DNA from: Cynocephalus volans
Taxonomy: Eukaryota; Chordata; Mammalia; Dermoptera; Cynocephalidae
DNA: 64,000 bases
Assembly (NCBI RefSeq): GCF_027409185.1
Contig: NC_084471.1
Span: forward strand, 5,734,535 to 5,798,534
Direction: 5' to 3'
Made by a program: the position numbers and the translations under genes
Shown here: one piece after another, positions 1 to 11,596 of the stretch
Layout of the letters: each line of letters opens with the position of its first letter
Numbering within the stretch: position 1 is the first letter of the stretch
Notes under the pieces: model-generated
Told to the model about the DNA's origin: nothing
What the model saw: the letters and a program-made list of their open reading frames with translations, nothing else
Databases searched by the model: none

Positions 1-735
1 CAAAAGGGATGGAACTGGGTTTTGGAGATAGCGATGAGGCTCCTTACCTGGGCTAGATGGTTCCTTCCAGCGCCAGGAATCTGCAAATCTCTGAGTGCAC
101 CTTAAATCAATTTTACATTTAAGAAATTAAAGTCAACAAGGTTGGGGGGTGGGAACTAAAATTGAAAACCAACAGAAACTAAGGAATCTGTGTTGATGAC
201 ATAACCTCTTGCAGAAAAAGAAAGGATAAAGCTTTGTCTGAGTAACTTTGGGACCGGGACACCTGCCATAGAACCTGGACCCTCACTGGTGAGTTTGTTA
301 TCTGCAGTGGGGAAGGGGGCGGGGAGCAATTCTGAAGCAACTGGGGTGCCCCAGTACTGGTGGTGTTGGGACCTACCTTCTCACTGTAGGATGAGGGAGA
401 TTGGGATGGAGGAAGAACTCTGTGGTGTTTTGTTCTTATTTTTAATTAATTATGAAAAAAGAAACCCAACTCCCTACTTCTGTGCACCGAAAGGGCATAG
501 TTGCAAAGAGCACACTTAACCCTCTTCGATTCTAAACACCACTCCCCAGTCGAAGGCGCCAGGGTCCCTTGGAGAGATGGCTGATTCCAGGGCTGGGGCA
601 GTAAAGTCAAGAGGAGCCTGACACATATTATTGTGCCAGAAGGTAAGGAGGTGCTCACAGAGTGGTGGGGAGATGTCAGAGGAGCAAGCAGAGCGCTGAA
701 GGTGCTCCCAGTGGCCAGATCAGGGTAAAACTGAG
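1..735. other. Intergenic sequence, nothing recognised
   Basis: No exon-like reading frame, splice-flanked block or recognisable repeat boundary stands out here. Short frames on both strands lack codon structure. It probably contains older LINE sequence continuous with the L1 relic that follows. Confidence 0.4.
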
Positions 736-739
736 CACA

Positions 740-1830
740 GAATGAATAATAGAAGTAATATATTTAGCCCGTTGGATAAAATACAAATCCATGAGTCAAT
801 ACTGATATCTTAAAAAAATGTTTTAAAAGAGGAGAATAGAAAATTCTTTAAAGGTGACCACCCACTAATAAAAATAGGAATGACAAAACCAAATTCCCCA
901 TTTTACAGCTACTATGGTAATAACTGATATGTGAAAGAATCAGTGAATGCTGAAGCCACAGGGTGAAAGGTTTTCAGGGAACAAGATATGCAGAAATCTG
1001 GAGACATCAGCTAAACCCAATGATCAAACCTAGCATCACCGATAATGGGACAAACCGACCACTTGTGCTTCCTGGTGTCATGATAAGAAGGACTCAACCA
1101 TCATGTATGTCGTGTCCTGCCCAAAAAGTCCAACCTGAATATGATCAACAGGAAACAGACAAATCCACACTGAAGGACTTTCTGCAAACCAGCTGGTCTG
1201 GATGCTTTGAAAATGTTGATGTTGTGAGAGACAAAAGCAAAAACAACCCTGCAAATAAAGCGTTTTTACGGGGGGTGGGGGAGGGGGAGCAAAAACAAAA
1301 CAAAGCAAAAGGCTGAGGAATGTTGTTGTGGATTGAAGGAGACTAAGGAGAGGGAACAACTAAATGCACTGAGTGACCCTTGATTAATTCTTGGAGAAAG
1401 GCAACCTACCATGAACAGTATTATAGTTAGTATGACAATGACTTACGGGGTGTGTATTAGATAATCACATTGATTCGATATTAAGTTTCTCGACAATGAT
1501 AGTTGTATTGTGGCTAGGTAAAAGCAGATATGTGCTGGAGCAACGGGGGTGAAGTGTCCCAAAGTCCGAAACTGACATATATATATGAGATGAGAGAGAA
1601 AGAGATGAAGCAAGCACAGGGTGTTAGCAACTGGTTTTTCTGTTTCGGTGGCTGGCTAGTGCAGGGATCCAAACCCTTGACCTCGGTGTTATAAAACCAC
1701 ACTCTAAGCAACTGAACTAACCCACCAGCCCCAGCAATTGGTAAATAAATATGGGTATTCATTGTACTGTTCTTGAAATGTTTCTGTAGATTTGAAGTTT
1801 TTCTAAGGAAAAACGTTGAGGGGAAAATAT
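740..1830 (+). mobile_element. L1 LINE 3' end fragment (old L1M type)
   Basis: The stretch around 1,325-1,830 has the order typical of an old L1 3' untranslated end on the plus strand. A 'gattgaaggagactaa' block is followed by 'aactaaatgcactgagtgac', then a 'tactgttcttgaaatgtttctgtag' type ending. It is interrupted by a CYN SINE at 1,635-1,732. The left limit is uncertain. The 117-residue frame at 963-1,316 lies inside this relic and is not considered a gene. Confidence 0.55.
1635..1732 (-). mobile_element. CYN-type tRNA-Ile SINE, monomer
   Basis: This is a reverse-complement tRNA-like monomer with the 'ccaccagcc' head at its right end and a short T-run at its left. It is flanked by an imperfect target-site duplication, agcaactgg (1,626-1,634) and agcaattgg (1,733-1,741). 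It sits inside the L1 relic and is therefore younger than it. Divergence from the dimeric copies suggests an old insertion. Confidence 0.8.
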
Positions 1831-1834
1831 TCTG

Positions 1835-3567
1835 TGCTCTCCCTCAAATGCACTGCTCCTCTCTCTGGGCCTCAGTTTCCCCTCTGTAAAATGGGAAGGG
1901 GGTTTGATTGCCTCTCAGTGCCCAGAGTGGATGATCAGATCCTTATTTAGCACACAGAAAATGCCCCAGAGATAAGGAAATCTTGAGTAGAGGGTGGAGT
2001 TTTCCTGCAAGAATTTTTATGGACTCACATTTCTTGTCCAACGATTGCTTGTGAAACTGGGGTTTATCAGCGGCCACAGGGTTGATCTCAAAGGCTCATT
2101 GAGGAATCACTCCTGAGAGGGTCCAGGCTCAGGAACCTGCTGTCTTCTCCAAGATGCTGCAGTTTCTTATGAAAAAAATAAACAAAAGTTCCTCTTGTCT
2201 CTTGACTTGCCCAAACATGGAGAGAATATTTGGGGGGAAATGTTAAAATAATAACCTGCAAAAGCCCAAAAATGTTCTGGGGGAAAAAAAAAAAAAACAA
2301 CCCTTGGATTTATAAACAAATCTCCACTTCAAAGACTTTTGTTTGGCGTTTTCTGAAGAAGGAAGAAATACAAGAGAAATGAGTCACTGCGGCAAATTCA
2401 CTTGGGAGAAACCAAAGCTGGCATCAGTGGAGGGGTAATGGGTGGGAAAGGAGGCCCCGACCCCGCCAGTGTCCCCTACTGCAGTCCAGGGCTCCATGTG
2501 GACATTCCAGAAAGTTTTTTGCAAGAAAACATTTAAAAAAAAAAAAAATTTATCATTACACAATGTGAACATTTTTGTGGCCCTTTACCAATTTCTCCCT
2601 AACCCCATTTCTGTTCCCCCTTTGCACCTCTGGTGGCCTCAGTTCCTCTCTCTCCTTTTGAAAGTTCAAGGCATTATTGTGATTGTTGTATCTTTCTTTT
2701 TTGTTTTTTGGGTTTTTTTTTTTTAAGAAAAAAAAATTTAATTTTCTGTTTTTGATCAGCCGACCTCCAGGGCACTGAGCTTCAGTATGACTTTAGGTCC
2801 ATTTCTCAATCTGGATCCATCAGACCGTCTTTCTGAACCCTGGCCCAAAGGACGTGGAGGCCGAGAAGCAGGAAGCTGTGCGGTGGGAAAGGTTAAGCAA
2901 AACCCAGCCCTCCACAGGCCTCCTGTGAATCTGAAACATGAGGAGTTTACGGGTTGGAAATTCTTGACCCAGAAATGTTTCCCCAAGTGCCAGAAAGGCC
3001 TGATCCGGCTGGATTCCACGACTCCTTTCTTTAGAAGGCAGAGAAGTTTCGGGACATCCTTGCTGCAGAGGCCTTTGCTTTCAGCGTTAGTCCTGTGTTC
3101 CAGATGTCCTGGAAGCCAAGTTTTTGAGGCTTTGAGGTCAGTTACTTTAAAACAACACAAAACAAAACAAATCCCAACTCAAGAAACCTAAGTCCCCAGC
3201 CCGGCACTCACCCATCTGCCCTCGAACCCCCACTGTTCCCCCAGGCCCCAGACCCGCAGCCATCTGTCCTGCAGATCAGGCCCTCCTTCCAGGGGTACAC
3301 TGGAAAGGACTCCCAAGAGTCGCTTCCAGCCCTGGCTCTGATTCCCACGGGGGCGGTGTGTGCCCCTCTCCAAAGCCTCAGTTTCTTTTTCAGTAAAGAG
3401 GGGGTGCTCGAGGTGCCCCCTTGCACAGGGGAGGGATGAAGTGTATTGTGGGCATGAACTGCTCTGTGGCTGGGGGGCTCGGCAGTGTCAGGGTCTCCCG
3501 CAGCCCTCAGGCTGTCACTCTCTGCTCCGGGCCCTGTCAGCTTACCTGTCTCCTCCCTTTCTGTCCC
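1835..3567. other. Intergenic; MIR fragments and A/T runs
   Basis: A MIR core on the plus strand is visible at about 1,860-1,960 ('cctcagtttcccc...gtaaaatggg'), with a second weaker one near 3,320-3,440. A T-run and A-run flank 2,690-2,740. The two 134-residue frames on opposite strands at about 2,756-3,191 overlap each other and show no family resemblance, so no gene is called. Confidence 0.45.
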
Positions 3568-4022
3568 TGTGTTAGTCCGTTTCTGTTGCTTATAACAAAA
3601 TTCCTGCAACTGGGTGATTTATAAAGAAAATGAAATTTATTTACTTATAGTTTCTGAGGCTGGGAAGTCCAAAGTCCAGGGAACACAGCTGGTGAAGGCC
3701 TTGGTGATGACAGTACCGCAGGAGTCTCACATGGCAGAAGATGGCAGAGAGAGAGCAGAGAGAGCGACAGCGCAAGACAGACTCTCCTCTCTTCCTTAAA
3801 AGCCCTCAGAACCATGTCCATGACCACCATTATTAATCCATTTACTTACAGCATGTTCTGATAATCCAATCTCCTCTTCAAGGCCCCACCTTTCAATGAT
3901 CATAATAGGATTTCCCACCCTCTTAACAGTCACAGTGGGGGCTGAGTTTCTAATACGTAAAACTTGGGGAACACAGTTCAAGCTTCAACGAGTTTTGGGG
4001 GGACATAATTCAATCCACTACA
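3568..4022 (-). mobile_element. MaLR (MST-like) solo LTR
   Basis: On the plus strand it starts TGTGTTAGTCC and ends CCACTACA, the reverse complement of an MST/THE1-type LTR. Both ends are flanked by an exact 5-bp duplication GTCCC (3,563-3,567 and 4,023-4,027), as expected for ERVL-MaLR integration. No internal region is attached, so it is a solo LTR formed by LTR-LTR recombination. Confidence 0.88.
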
Positions 4023-4146
4023 GTCCCCTCTCACGTAGAATCCGACCTTTATTTGTTGAGTGCCTATGACGTGGGCACACTGGTCCCCCAGGTGACTCTG
4101 GAATCTGTCTCTTCCTTCTGCTCCTGCTACCGCCGCCTGGCACCGT

Positions 4147-4515
4147 GTGCTAGTTTGCTAGGGCAGCCGTATCAGATACCACAGACCGAGCGGCTTCAAC
4201 AAGAGTTGTTTCTCACGGTCCCGGAGGCTGGGAGTCAGGGTGTCAGCCAGGCTGGCTCCTCTGAGGCCTCTCTCCTTGGCATGTAGATGCCATCTTCTCC
4301 CTGTGTCCTCACATGGTCATCCCTCTGTGTGTGTCTGTGTCCTAATCTCTACTTATAAGGACATCAATCAATTGGATTAGGGCCCACCTGTACGGTCTTA
4401 TTCTAACTCAATCCCCTCTTTAAAGACCCTATCTCTAAATACAGTCACATTCTGAGGTACTGGGGGTTGGGGCTTCAACATACCAATTTTGGGGGACATG
4501 ACTCAGCCATAACAC
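4147..4515 (-). mobile_element. MLT1-type MaLR LTR
   Basis: Reverse-oriented ancient MaLR LTR. It opens 'gctagtttgctagggcagcc', includes 'ccctgtgtcctcacatggtc' and 'aatacagtcacattctgagg', and closes 'gggggacatgactcagcc'. It is considerably more diverged than the MST-like copies and no clear duplication is visible. Confidence 0.8.
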
Positions 4516-4579
4516 ACGTACTGGGCCCCTCTTCATGCCTCCTTGTCTGGACTAATAACGTAATAATAACAATCACCCG

Positions 4580-4700
4580 CATGTGTCAGGGACCGTGCTA
4601 AGTGTTTTACACATATGAACTCACTTATCCACACCCGGTCTGGGAGGCCGGCATTATGATTACCTCCATTTCACAGATGATGTAACTGAGGCTCCAATGG
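4580..4700 (-). mobile_element. MIR SINE fragment
   Basis: Contains the antisense MIR core: 'gctaagtgttttacacat' followed by 'cctccatttcacagatga' and 'gtaactgaggctc'. Confidence 0.65.
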
Positions 4701-4704
4701 GTTG

Positions 4705-5770
4705 AGCATCCGTCCACTGGAACGTGAGCTCCAGCTGGGCACGAGCTGCGTCCCCAAGCCCACAGCGCCTGGCACAGCGCCTGGCACTGCTGTGACGGGC
4801 CGTCCTCCAGGTAGGAAGGAGGGGGAGGGGAAGCGGGCTTTAAACATGGGTCCTGCTCCGCGGTGTCCATACCGTAGCCACCACGCAGATGTGCCTCCTA
4901 CCTGGTCTCTTTGTTCTCGAATCATCCCTCCAATGCATCTCCACCCAGAAGCCAGAGTGACATTTCTAAAGTGTAAATCTGGTTGTCACTTTCCTCATGT
5001 AAAGCCCTTCAGGGGCCCTGACTGTCCTCAGGATAAAGCCCGCGCTTCTCACCTGGCCTCCAAAGCCCGGCATGGCCCGTGGGCTCCCGCCAGCCTCTCC
5101 TCCTCCCTTCTCCCCTCTCTCGCCTCACCTCCTGGCACCAGCCTCACTGAACACTCCAAGGACGAGGCCTTTCACAGTGCTCCCCAACTTTGACATCCAT
5201 GATCAAAGCTCCCCACCCTTAGACTGCTGCCCTGAAGCCCTTTTTGCACATTCTGTGCCCACTTCTCCACGCTCCACCATGGAAGCTCCCTGTCCCCAAG
5301 ACCCAGAACAAGATCCCCTCCAGGCCCGTGATGGGGTCTTTATTCCAGTGCTTCCCGTGCCTGGCATAGGGCACTGGCTCATCAGTGTTTGATGACTGAA
5401 TAATTGAATACATGTTTTGATTAATGTAAGTAGAAGAGAGGAGACTCTTCCAAAGTGCCGAGTCTACCTTGGACCACAGCAGACACGTACACTGGAAGAG
5501 GCGTGGTGAGCATGGCAGCTCGCCACGTGTGCCATGGGCTGGCGGGGATGTATTGTGAAGGCTGAGCTACCAGGACTTTGCTGATGGATTACGTGTGGGG
5601 TGAGAGTAAGGGAGGAATGAAGGGTGACCCCAAAGTTCTGGCCTGGGGAGCCAGAGGATGGAGCTGGGGAACTCCCAATTGAGAAGAGATGGGCAAGAGC
5701 AGGCCTGGAGGGGAGGGAGAATCAAGACTTTGGATTTAGACCAGTTGAGGATCTGGAGCCCAGAGAGGGA
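4705..5770 (+). mobile_element. L2 LINE fragments
   Basis: Several blocks resemble the L2 3' half in sense orientation: 'gccagagtgacatttctaaa' with 'aaagcccttcaggggccctg', the tail-like 'cctggcatagggcactggctc' near 5,360, and 'gtgtggggtgagagtaaggg' with 'aggatggagctggggaac' near 5,600-5,680. They are probably pieces of one or two copies. Open frames in this stretch are fortuitous. Confidence 0.6.
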
Positions 5771-7319
5771 AGGGGCTGGGCCAAGGCCACCAGCCGCTCA
5801 AGGCAGTGGTCAGATCCCAGCGTTCTTCCTGCTCCTCACCACGTCCACTTTGGGACCCAAAGGGCTGATTCTCTGACGAAGGACCCATCCCTGGGCTTTG
5901 GAGGTGGTTTCTCCCACTCAGGGACCCTGAGGGGTGGTTGGAGGTGGCAGGACTGATTTACGATCTGATTTTAATGAATGTCCCTCGGTCCTGTGGCTGC
6001 CCCATCCCAAGCTGAGCACAGGGGCCTGAGGACAATCAGACCCACTGGGATCCTGGAGAAGTCCTGTGTCAAGGCCAGAGGGCAGTGCAGTGAAGTGGGG
6101 GAAGGGTGAGCCGGCACCGCAGCCCCCGCTGCTGCCACATGGGAATGTGCAGCCTCTTTGGGTAACAGAGCAAACTGGTCTGTCCATCTCAGGAATGCAG
6201 CCCAGATTAGACATTAAGTTCTCCTTATCTGAGAGGTCTGGGAGCCAGCAGGCATGAGGCCTTTCCCACCCCGCTGAAAGGCCTCTGTCGGTTCAGAGTT
6301 GCCCTCCCTCCACCAGGCTGGTCCAGTTGCTCCCCCGCCCCCTCAGCCCAGCCAGCCCAGGTGAGTCAGAGCTGGGAGAGTTAGTGCAGGCCCAGGGATG
6401 GGAGAGGAGCACTTCGCAGCTCGCAAGCACGCCCCCTCCATCCCTGCAGCAACTCGAGGAGGTGATCCATGTCACCCTTACTTTACAGAAGGAAAAAACG
6501 GGATTACAATAATGCTGCAGTGACTTTCCCTGGGTCTCCTGCCAGACCTTGAACCTGGGTACCAGGCTGCCAGTTCTGTGGATGCTCTGATACCCTAAGT
6601 GCAGTTTCAGAGGTTCTTGGGGTGGCACTGTGGTTGGAGGGAAGAGGTGGGGCGCCCTGGGCATGAGGAGCCTGGACTCCAGGCCTCTATCTCCTTTGAC
6701 TGTTGCCCCTCTGCCCACCCATCCCAGGCACTGCCCGGCTGGCTGCCAGGGCCTCCATGTACAACTGGATTCATACCACCCCCTGCCCTGTGGTTTTGGT
6801 GGGGAGACCGAGCCCCAGAGGGAAGGGCAGGGTCCAGCCCCCTAGCACGGGCTGCCAGGATTGGCTTAAGACCTGTATTCTTACCCCATTTCCGCTGAAG
6901 TTTCCCCACCCACAACAGGAAGTACCTGTTTACACAAATGTGTGTAAAACCACAACCCCTTTCTGCTGCCTCTCCCAGCTCAGATACAGAACAATTCTGA
7001 CTTGGTCTCTTCTGACACTGTCCTTTGAGTGCTAGTTCCTGCTTTTTGAACATCTTGCCAGTAACCCCAGCTCTAGTATTAGTTCTCTGTTCCATATTCC
7101 TGTCCTAACTTAACCCCTAACAGCCACCACCCCTAAAGTCCTGACAAAGACAGGGACTAGCATGTTCATTGTATTAGGTATTATATATAAGTAATCTATA
7201 GATGATTTAAAGTATATGAGAGGATGTGTAGGTTATATGCAAATACTATGCCATTTTATTTCAGGGACTTGAGCATCCAGGGATATTGGTATCCTGGGGG
7301 AGTCCTGGAACCAAGGGAA
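5771..7319. other. Intergenic GC-moderate sequence, no gene recognised
   Basis: Several overlapping frames of 60-162 codons exist on both strands, but none resembles a known protein or has a plausible exon context. A weak antisense MIR core may lie at about 6,460-6,580. Nothing else is identified. Confidence 0.4.
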
Positions 7320-7445
7320 GTACTTGTGACACCCATTATCTTATTAAATCCTTAGAGAAGATCCACGAGGAAGAGATTATTGTAATTTTCAAATGAGGAC
7401 ATGGTGCAGAGAGGTGAAGTGACTTGCCAAGGCCACAGAGGCAAG
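7320..7445 (-). mobile_element. MIR SINE fragment
   Basis: Antisense MIR core visible: 'attatcttattaaatcctta', 'caaatgaggacatggtgcag', then 'gaagtgacttgccaaggcca'. Confidence 0.7.
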
Positions 7446-7570
7446 TGCTGTGGGCTTCACCTTTATGCCTCCCCAGAAAACTGTCCAGGGAAAGCCTCGT
7501 GCTCACGGTTCCATGCTGGAATAATGAATCTCTAGTCCCCGTCCCCCAGCCTCGACAATGATCAACTTTT

Positions 7571-7740
7571 TTTTTTTTTTTAAAAGATGACCAGTAAGGG
7601 GATGTTAACCCTTGACTTGGTGTTGTCAGCACCACGCTCTCCCACATGAGCTGACCGGCCATCCCTATATAGGTTTCCGAACCCGTGGCCTTGGTGTTAT
7701 GAGCACCACACTCTCCTGAGTGAGCCATGGGCCGGCCCAT
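7571..7740 (-). mobile_element. CYN SINE, dimer
   Basis: This is a full antisense dimer. A poly-T is followed by the 'gatgaccagtaaggggat' tail side, two tRNA-like units separated by 'ggccatccctatatagg', and a terminal 'gccatgggccggccc'. Imperfect duplications around 'gatcaactttt' flank it (7,560-7,570 and 7,744-7,754). Confidence 0.9.
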
Positions 7741-7844
7741 AACGATCAACTTTTAGCCATCTCATTCTGTCTATACTCCCACCCACTTTGCCCCTCCCCT
7801 GAAATTATTATGAAGTAAACCCCAGTTTACAATTTACTAGATTG

Positions 7845-8268
7845 TGTAGATTGATTGAATTGTGTCTCCCAAAGTTCATATATTAGAAGCTTAATTCCCA
7901 CTGTAACTGTTTAGGGTGGGAAATCCTATTACAGTAATTGAAATGGGGGGCCTTGGAGAGGTGATTGGATTCTGAGGGCTGCAGCCTGGTAAATGGATTG
8001 ATCCGTTTTTGGAATAGTGGGTGTGGTTCTGAGGGCTTTAAAAGGAGAGTGCATGAGGAACTACCCCCCTCTCTCTCTGCTCTGCCATTTTCTGCCATGT
8101 GAGACCCCTGCATTGCTGTAAAGCCACCACCAAAGAAGACCCTCAGCAGATGTGTTCCCTGGACTGTGGACTTCCCAGCCTCTGAAACTGTAAGCAATAT
8201 GTTTAGTTTGCTTACAAATCACCCAGTTCCAGGTATTTTGTTATAAGCAACAGAAACAGACTAATACA
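7845..8268 (+). mobile_element. MaLR (MST-like) solo LTR
   Basis: Sense-oriented LTR. It starts at 'tgtagattgattgaattgtg', has the conserved 'gggtgggaaatcctattac' block, and ends 'aacagactaataca'. It is the same family as the LTRs at 3,568 and 8,985. I could not establish a convincing 5-bp duplication. Confidence 0.8.
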
Positions 8269-8738
8269 GTGGATTATCTTATTGAGTACCCCCTTGAATT
8301 GGAAAATCTCTTCCAACAAATGTTTTCTTAATCAGTACAATAACTGAATGGATTATTCAATTCAGACAACACAAATACATTCTACTATAATCACCTTTGT
8401 AGTACATTATGGGAAATTTTGACCTTATATATCATTATGTAGTCATGGATTTTCATAGATTCAGTTTATTTCAATCAAGTACAGTCAATTTTCTTCTTCT
8501 TTTGATGCTCAAATTGTTAGAACTTTGGTCAGTAGGAGCCCCTTTAGGTAAGCTCTTGTGTTCTTTTGACATGACCCCAGTAATCCTTGAAAGTGTCCTG
8601 GCCCTTGAGCTCAACAAGCCATTCCAGGTTCACCAGGTGGCTCCTGGCCCAGACATCGGGTAGAGGGACATATATATAGATATAAATATATAGAAATGTG
8701 TAGAGAGATAAAGAGAAGTATTAATATAATTATTTAAA

Positions 8739-8881
8739 ATAATTTTAAATAATTACATTAATATTTTATGATTGCATGCTTTATAATTATATTTCAATAA
8801 TATATAATATATTTATATTTCAAAATATAACTATTTTAAAGCATGTAATTATAAAATATTAATGTAATTATTTAAAATAAT
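8739..8881. repeat. AT-rich imperfect palindrome with 45-bp arms
   Basis: The left arm at 8,739-8,783 and the right arm at 8,837-8,881 are reverse complements with only a few mismatches. About 53 bp of AT-rich loop separates them. The surrounding 200 bp is almost pure A/T. No recognised transposon ends were found. Confidence 0.8.
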
Positions 8882-8984
8882 AAATTAAAAAAAAACTAAA
8901 TGATACATGACTCTGTATCAATATCTCCAATTTAATTCTAACCTTAATGTTCCTATTTACATTATTTGATTCTTTAATGGTTAC

Positions 8985-9411
8985 TGTATTAATCTGTTAC
9001 TGTTGTTTATAACAAAATACCTGGAACTGGGTAATTTAGAAAGAAAACAAAATGTATTCCTTACAGTTTCCGAGGCTGGGAAGTCCAAAGTCCATCTGGT
9101 GGTGGCGACAGTGGCTCAGGGGTCTCACATTGCAAGGTGGTAGGAGCAGAGAGAGAGAAAGACAGAAAGACAGACTCTCCTCTTCTCTTAGAGCCCTCAG
9201 AACCACACCCCTGACTACCATTTTTAATCCATTCACTACTGCACAGCCCTACAATCCAATCACCCCTTCAGGGCTCCACCTTTCAATTACCATAATAGGA
9301 TTTCCCACCCTCTTAACAGTCACAGTGGGGGCTAAGTGTCTAATACATAAAACTTGGGGGACACAATTCAATCTGCAGTGAGTTTTCAGGGAACATAATT
9401 CAATCTACTAC
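8985..9411 (-). repeat. 3' LTR of the MaLR element
   Basis: Because the element is antisense, this left copy is its 3' LTR. It begins TGTATTAATCTG and ends 'caatctactaca' on the plus strand. The internal sequence follows immediately with 'tttctgcccgtggtccccca'. Confidence 0.85.
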
Positions 9412-10104
9412 ATTTCTGCCCGTGGTCCCCCAAAACTCATGTCCTTTTCACATGCAAATTCATCCCCAATCATTTCATCCCCAAAGCCTTAATTTGTCTC
9501 AACTCAAAGTCTAGAGTTCGAAGCCCCATCTGTGAAATCAATACAAGTTATCTACTTCCAAGATACAATGGTGGGACAAACATAGGGTACATATTCCTGT
9601 TCCAAAAGGGAGAAATAGGCCCAAAGATAGGTGTAACAGGTCCCAAACAAGTCCGAAACCCAGCAGGGCAGGCATCAAATCTCAAAGCTGGTGAATCTTG
9701 TGACCTGACTCCATGTTCAATGTCCTCTGCATGCCAGTGTGGGGGTTGGGTCAAGTCCTTGGACAGCTCCACTCCTGTGGCTTTCCTGGTTGCAGGCCAC
9801 ACTTTCAGCTTTCCCAGGCTTGGGATCCACTCTGGTAACTCCTCAGGTCTTGGGGTCTCCATGGTGGTCCTGCTCTCACAGCTCCACTAGACATGGCACT
9901 GATGGGGTTTCTCTGCTGCAACTCTCACCCCATGTTTCCGCTCTGCATTGCTCTAGCGAAGGTTGTCTGTGGTGACACCGCCCCTGCAACAGATCTCTTC
10001 CTGGGCCCCTAGACTTTTCCATACATCCTTTGAAATCTGGGAGGAGGCTCCCAAGCCTAGCTCTCGTGAAGTAGAGCTCCCTACACCCTCATAACGTACA
10101 CTAT

Positions 10105-10577
10105 CTGCTTCTGTAGAATTGCTCGCTTAACCTAAGTAACTCCATTTTACCCACTGTCTGACCTGCAGACTACCCCCACTTTCTGCATGAGAAACCGTTG
10201 ATCTTCTCATAGAAACAAAAGCTGTTGCATAGAAACAGGAGCCATACACCATAAACTATTACATGGGAACAGGAACCATGCGCAGTGAACTATTACATGG
10301 GAACATGCACAATGAAAGTTGTATGCTTGACTGCTCTGACGGCTCATTCTTGGCTTCTGTGACCTAGCTCCCTAGCTTGCTTTGTGCATCTGGACAAACC
10401 CATGTGCCAACAGGATGTAGTTTTTGCCTTTAAAAACCCCACAAGACCAAGGCCTAATGCCTCTCATCCTTGGTTGCTCCTTGGGAGACAGACGCTGGCC
10501 AGCTGGAGTGAATAAACTGCCTTTTTCTGCACAAGTGGCGTGTAAGTGCATTTCTTGTGGGAGGGTGCCTCACAACA
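10105..10577 (+). mobile_element. ERV (probably ERV1) solo LTR nested in the MaLR
   Basis: The sequence between two recognisable MaLR internal blocks has LTR architecture on the plus strand. It has a 'taacctaagtaactccattt' U3-like start, a TATA-like 'gcctttaaaaacccc' at about 10,430, a polyadenylation signal AATAAA at about 10,511, and an ending near 'gcctcacaaca'. Class ERV1 is inferred from general form only. No clean duplication was found, so the edges are good to about 20 bp. Confidence 0.65.
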
Positions 10578-10630
10578 CTGGCATTCTGCAAGCCTGCAGA
10601 CCTAACACCACGTGGCCTTTGCCAAGGCTT

Positions 10631-10987
10631 TCAGCTTGTATTTTCCAAAGCTGCACGTCCAGCCACACCTGGGGCCAATTTACCCACAGCCAGAGTAGCC
10701 AAAGCAGCTGGGGTACTGGTGCTAAAAGCAGCTTCCCAAGGTGGTCCTGGGCAGTGAGCCCATGGAGGGCTCCTCAAGCCTGTGCCCCAAGACAATTCTG
10801 TCTCCCTAGGTCTTTGGGCCTGAAATGGAAGAGTTGGCCCCCCAGGTTTCTGCAAGGACTTCAGGGCCTTTTTCTCCTTCCCTTGATAATCCCTTTCCTT
10901 TGTACTAATCTTCTTAGCATGACTGGATTTTTCTTCTGAAAATGCTCTCTGCTTCTCTACCACATGGCCAGGCTGCAAATTTTCCAA
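10631..10987 (-). pseudogene. MaLR gag-like remnant, downstream part
   Basis: An open frame of 118 codons on the element's coding strand lies just beyond the CYN insertion. It appears to be the continuation of the gag-like region encoded upstream (11,115-11,591). It is charged near its start and becomes proline- and alanine-rich. It is a relic of an endogenous retroelement, now broken by the SINE and by the ERV LTR, and has no evident own promoter. Confidence 0.5.
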
Positions 10988-11010
10988 ATCTTTACACTCT
11001 GCTTCCCTTT

Positions 11011-11114
11011 TATTTTTATTTTTATTTTTTTAAAAAGATGACGGGTAAGGGGATCTTAACCCTTGACTTGGTGTTGTCAGCACCACACTCTCCCAAGTGA
11101 GCCATGGGCCGGCC
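11011..11114 (-). mobile_element. CYN SINE, single-unit copy nested in the MaLR
   Basis: It shows the tail side 'gatgacgggtaaggggatct', one tRNA-like unit, and the 'gccatgggccggccc' head. It is only about half the length of a dimer, consistent with deletion of one unit. The flanking duplication is near 'ctctgcttc' (10,997 and 11,115). It interrupts the gag-like frame and supplies that frame's last codons. Confidence 0.85.
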
Positions 11115-11591
11115 CTCTGCTTCTCTTTTAAATTCTGGCTTTATGTCATGCCTTTGCCACAACTTGGTATAGGCTGTTGCAAATAGCCATGCAGCTTCCT
11201 TAATGCTTTGCTGCTTAGAAATTTCTTCTGCCAAGTACTCTGGTTCACAGCTCCTAAGTTCCAACTTCCACAAAGTCCTAGGGCATGGACCAAATGCAGC
11301 CAAACTCCTTGCCAGTTCACAGCAAGGGTGATCTTTGCCCCAGTTTCTGATCGGCTCCTTCTTATTTCTGTCTGAGACTTCCTTAGAATGGTCTTTACGG
11401 TCCATATTTCTATCAGCATTCTTCTTGCCACCATGTAACCAGTCTCTAAGGCATTCCAAACTTTCCCTCGTCTTTTTGTCTTTTTCTGAGTCCTCCAAAC
11501 TCCTCCAACTTTTGCCTAACACCCAGGTCCAAAGCCACTTCCACATTTTCAAGTATTTGTTATAAGCAACACCCCACTTCTCTGGTACCAA
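11115..11591 (-). pseudogene. MaLR gag-like open frame, upstream part
   Basis: On the minus strand an uninterrupted frame opens at 11,591, only six bases inside the 5' LTR. It runs about 159 codons before entering the CYN SINE. It is rich in Lys, Glu and Trp near the N-terminus, and its position matches the gag-like region of THE1/MST internal sequences. No protease, polymerase or envelope frame is present, as expected for MaLRs. This is an endogenous retroelement relic. Retention of an open frame despite LTR divergence of several percent may be chance or may be worth testing for constraint. Confidence 0.65.
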
Positions 11592-11596
11592 TTTTC

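Noticed and set aside
2756-3191. Opposing 134-codon frames on both strands
   Set aside because: They mirror each other over the same DNA. There is no similarity to a known family and no exon context.
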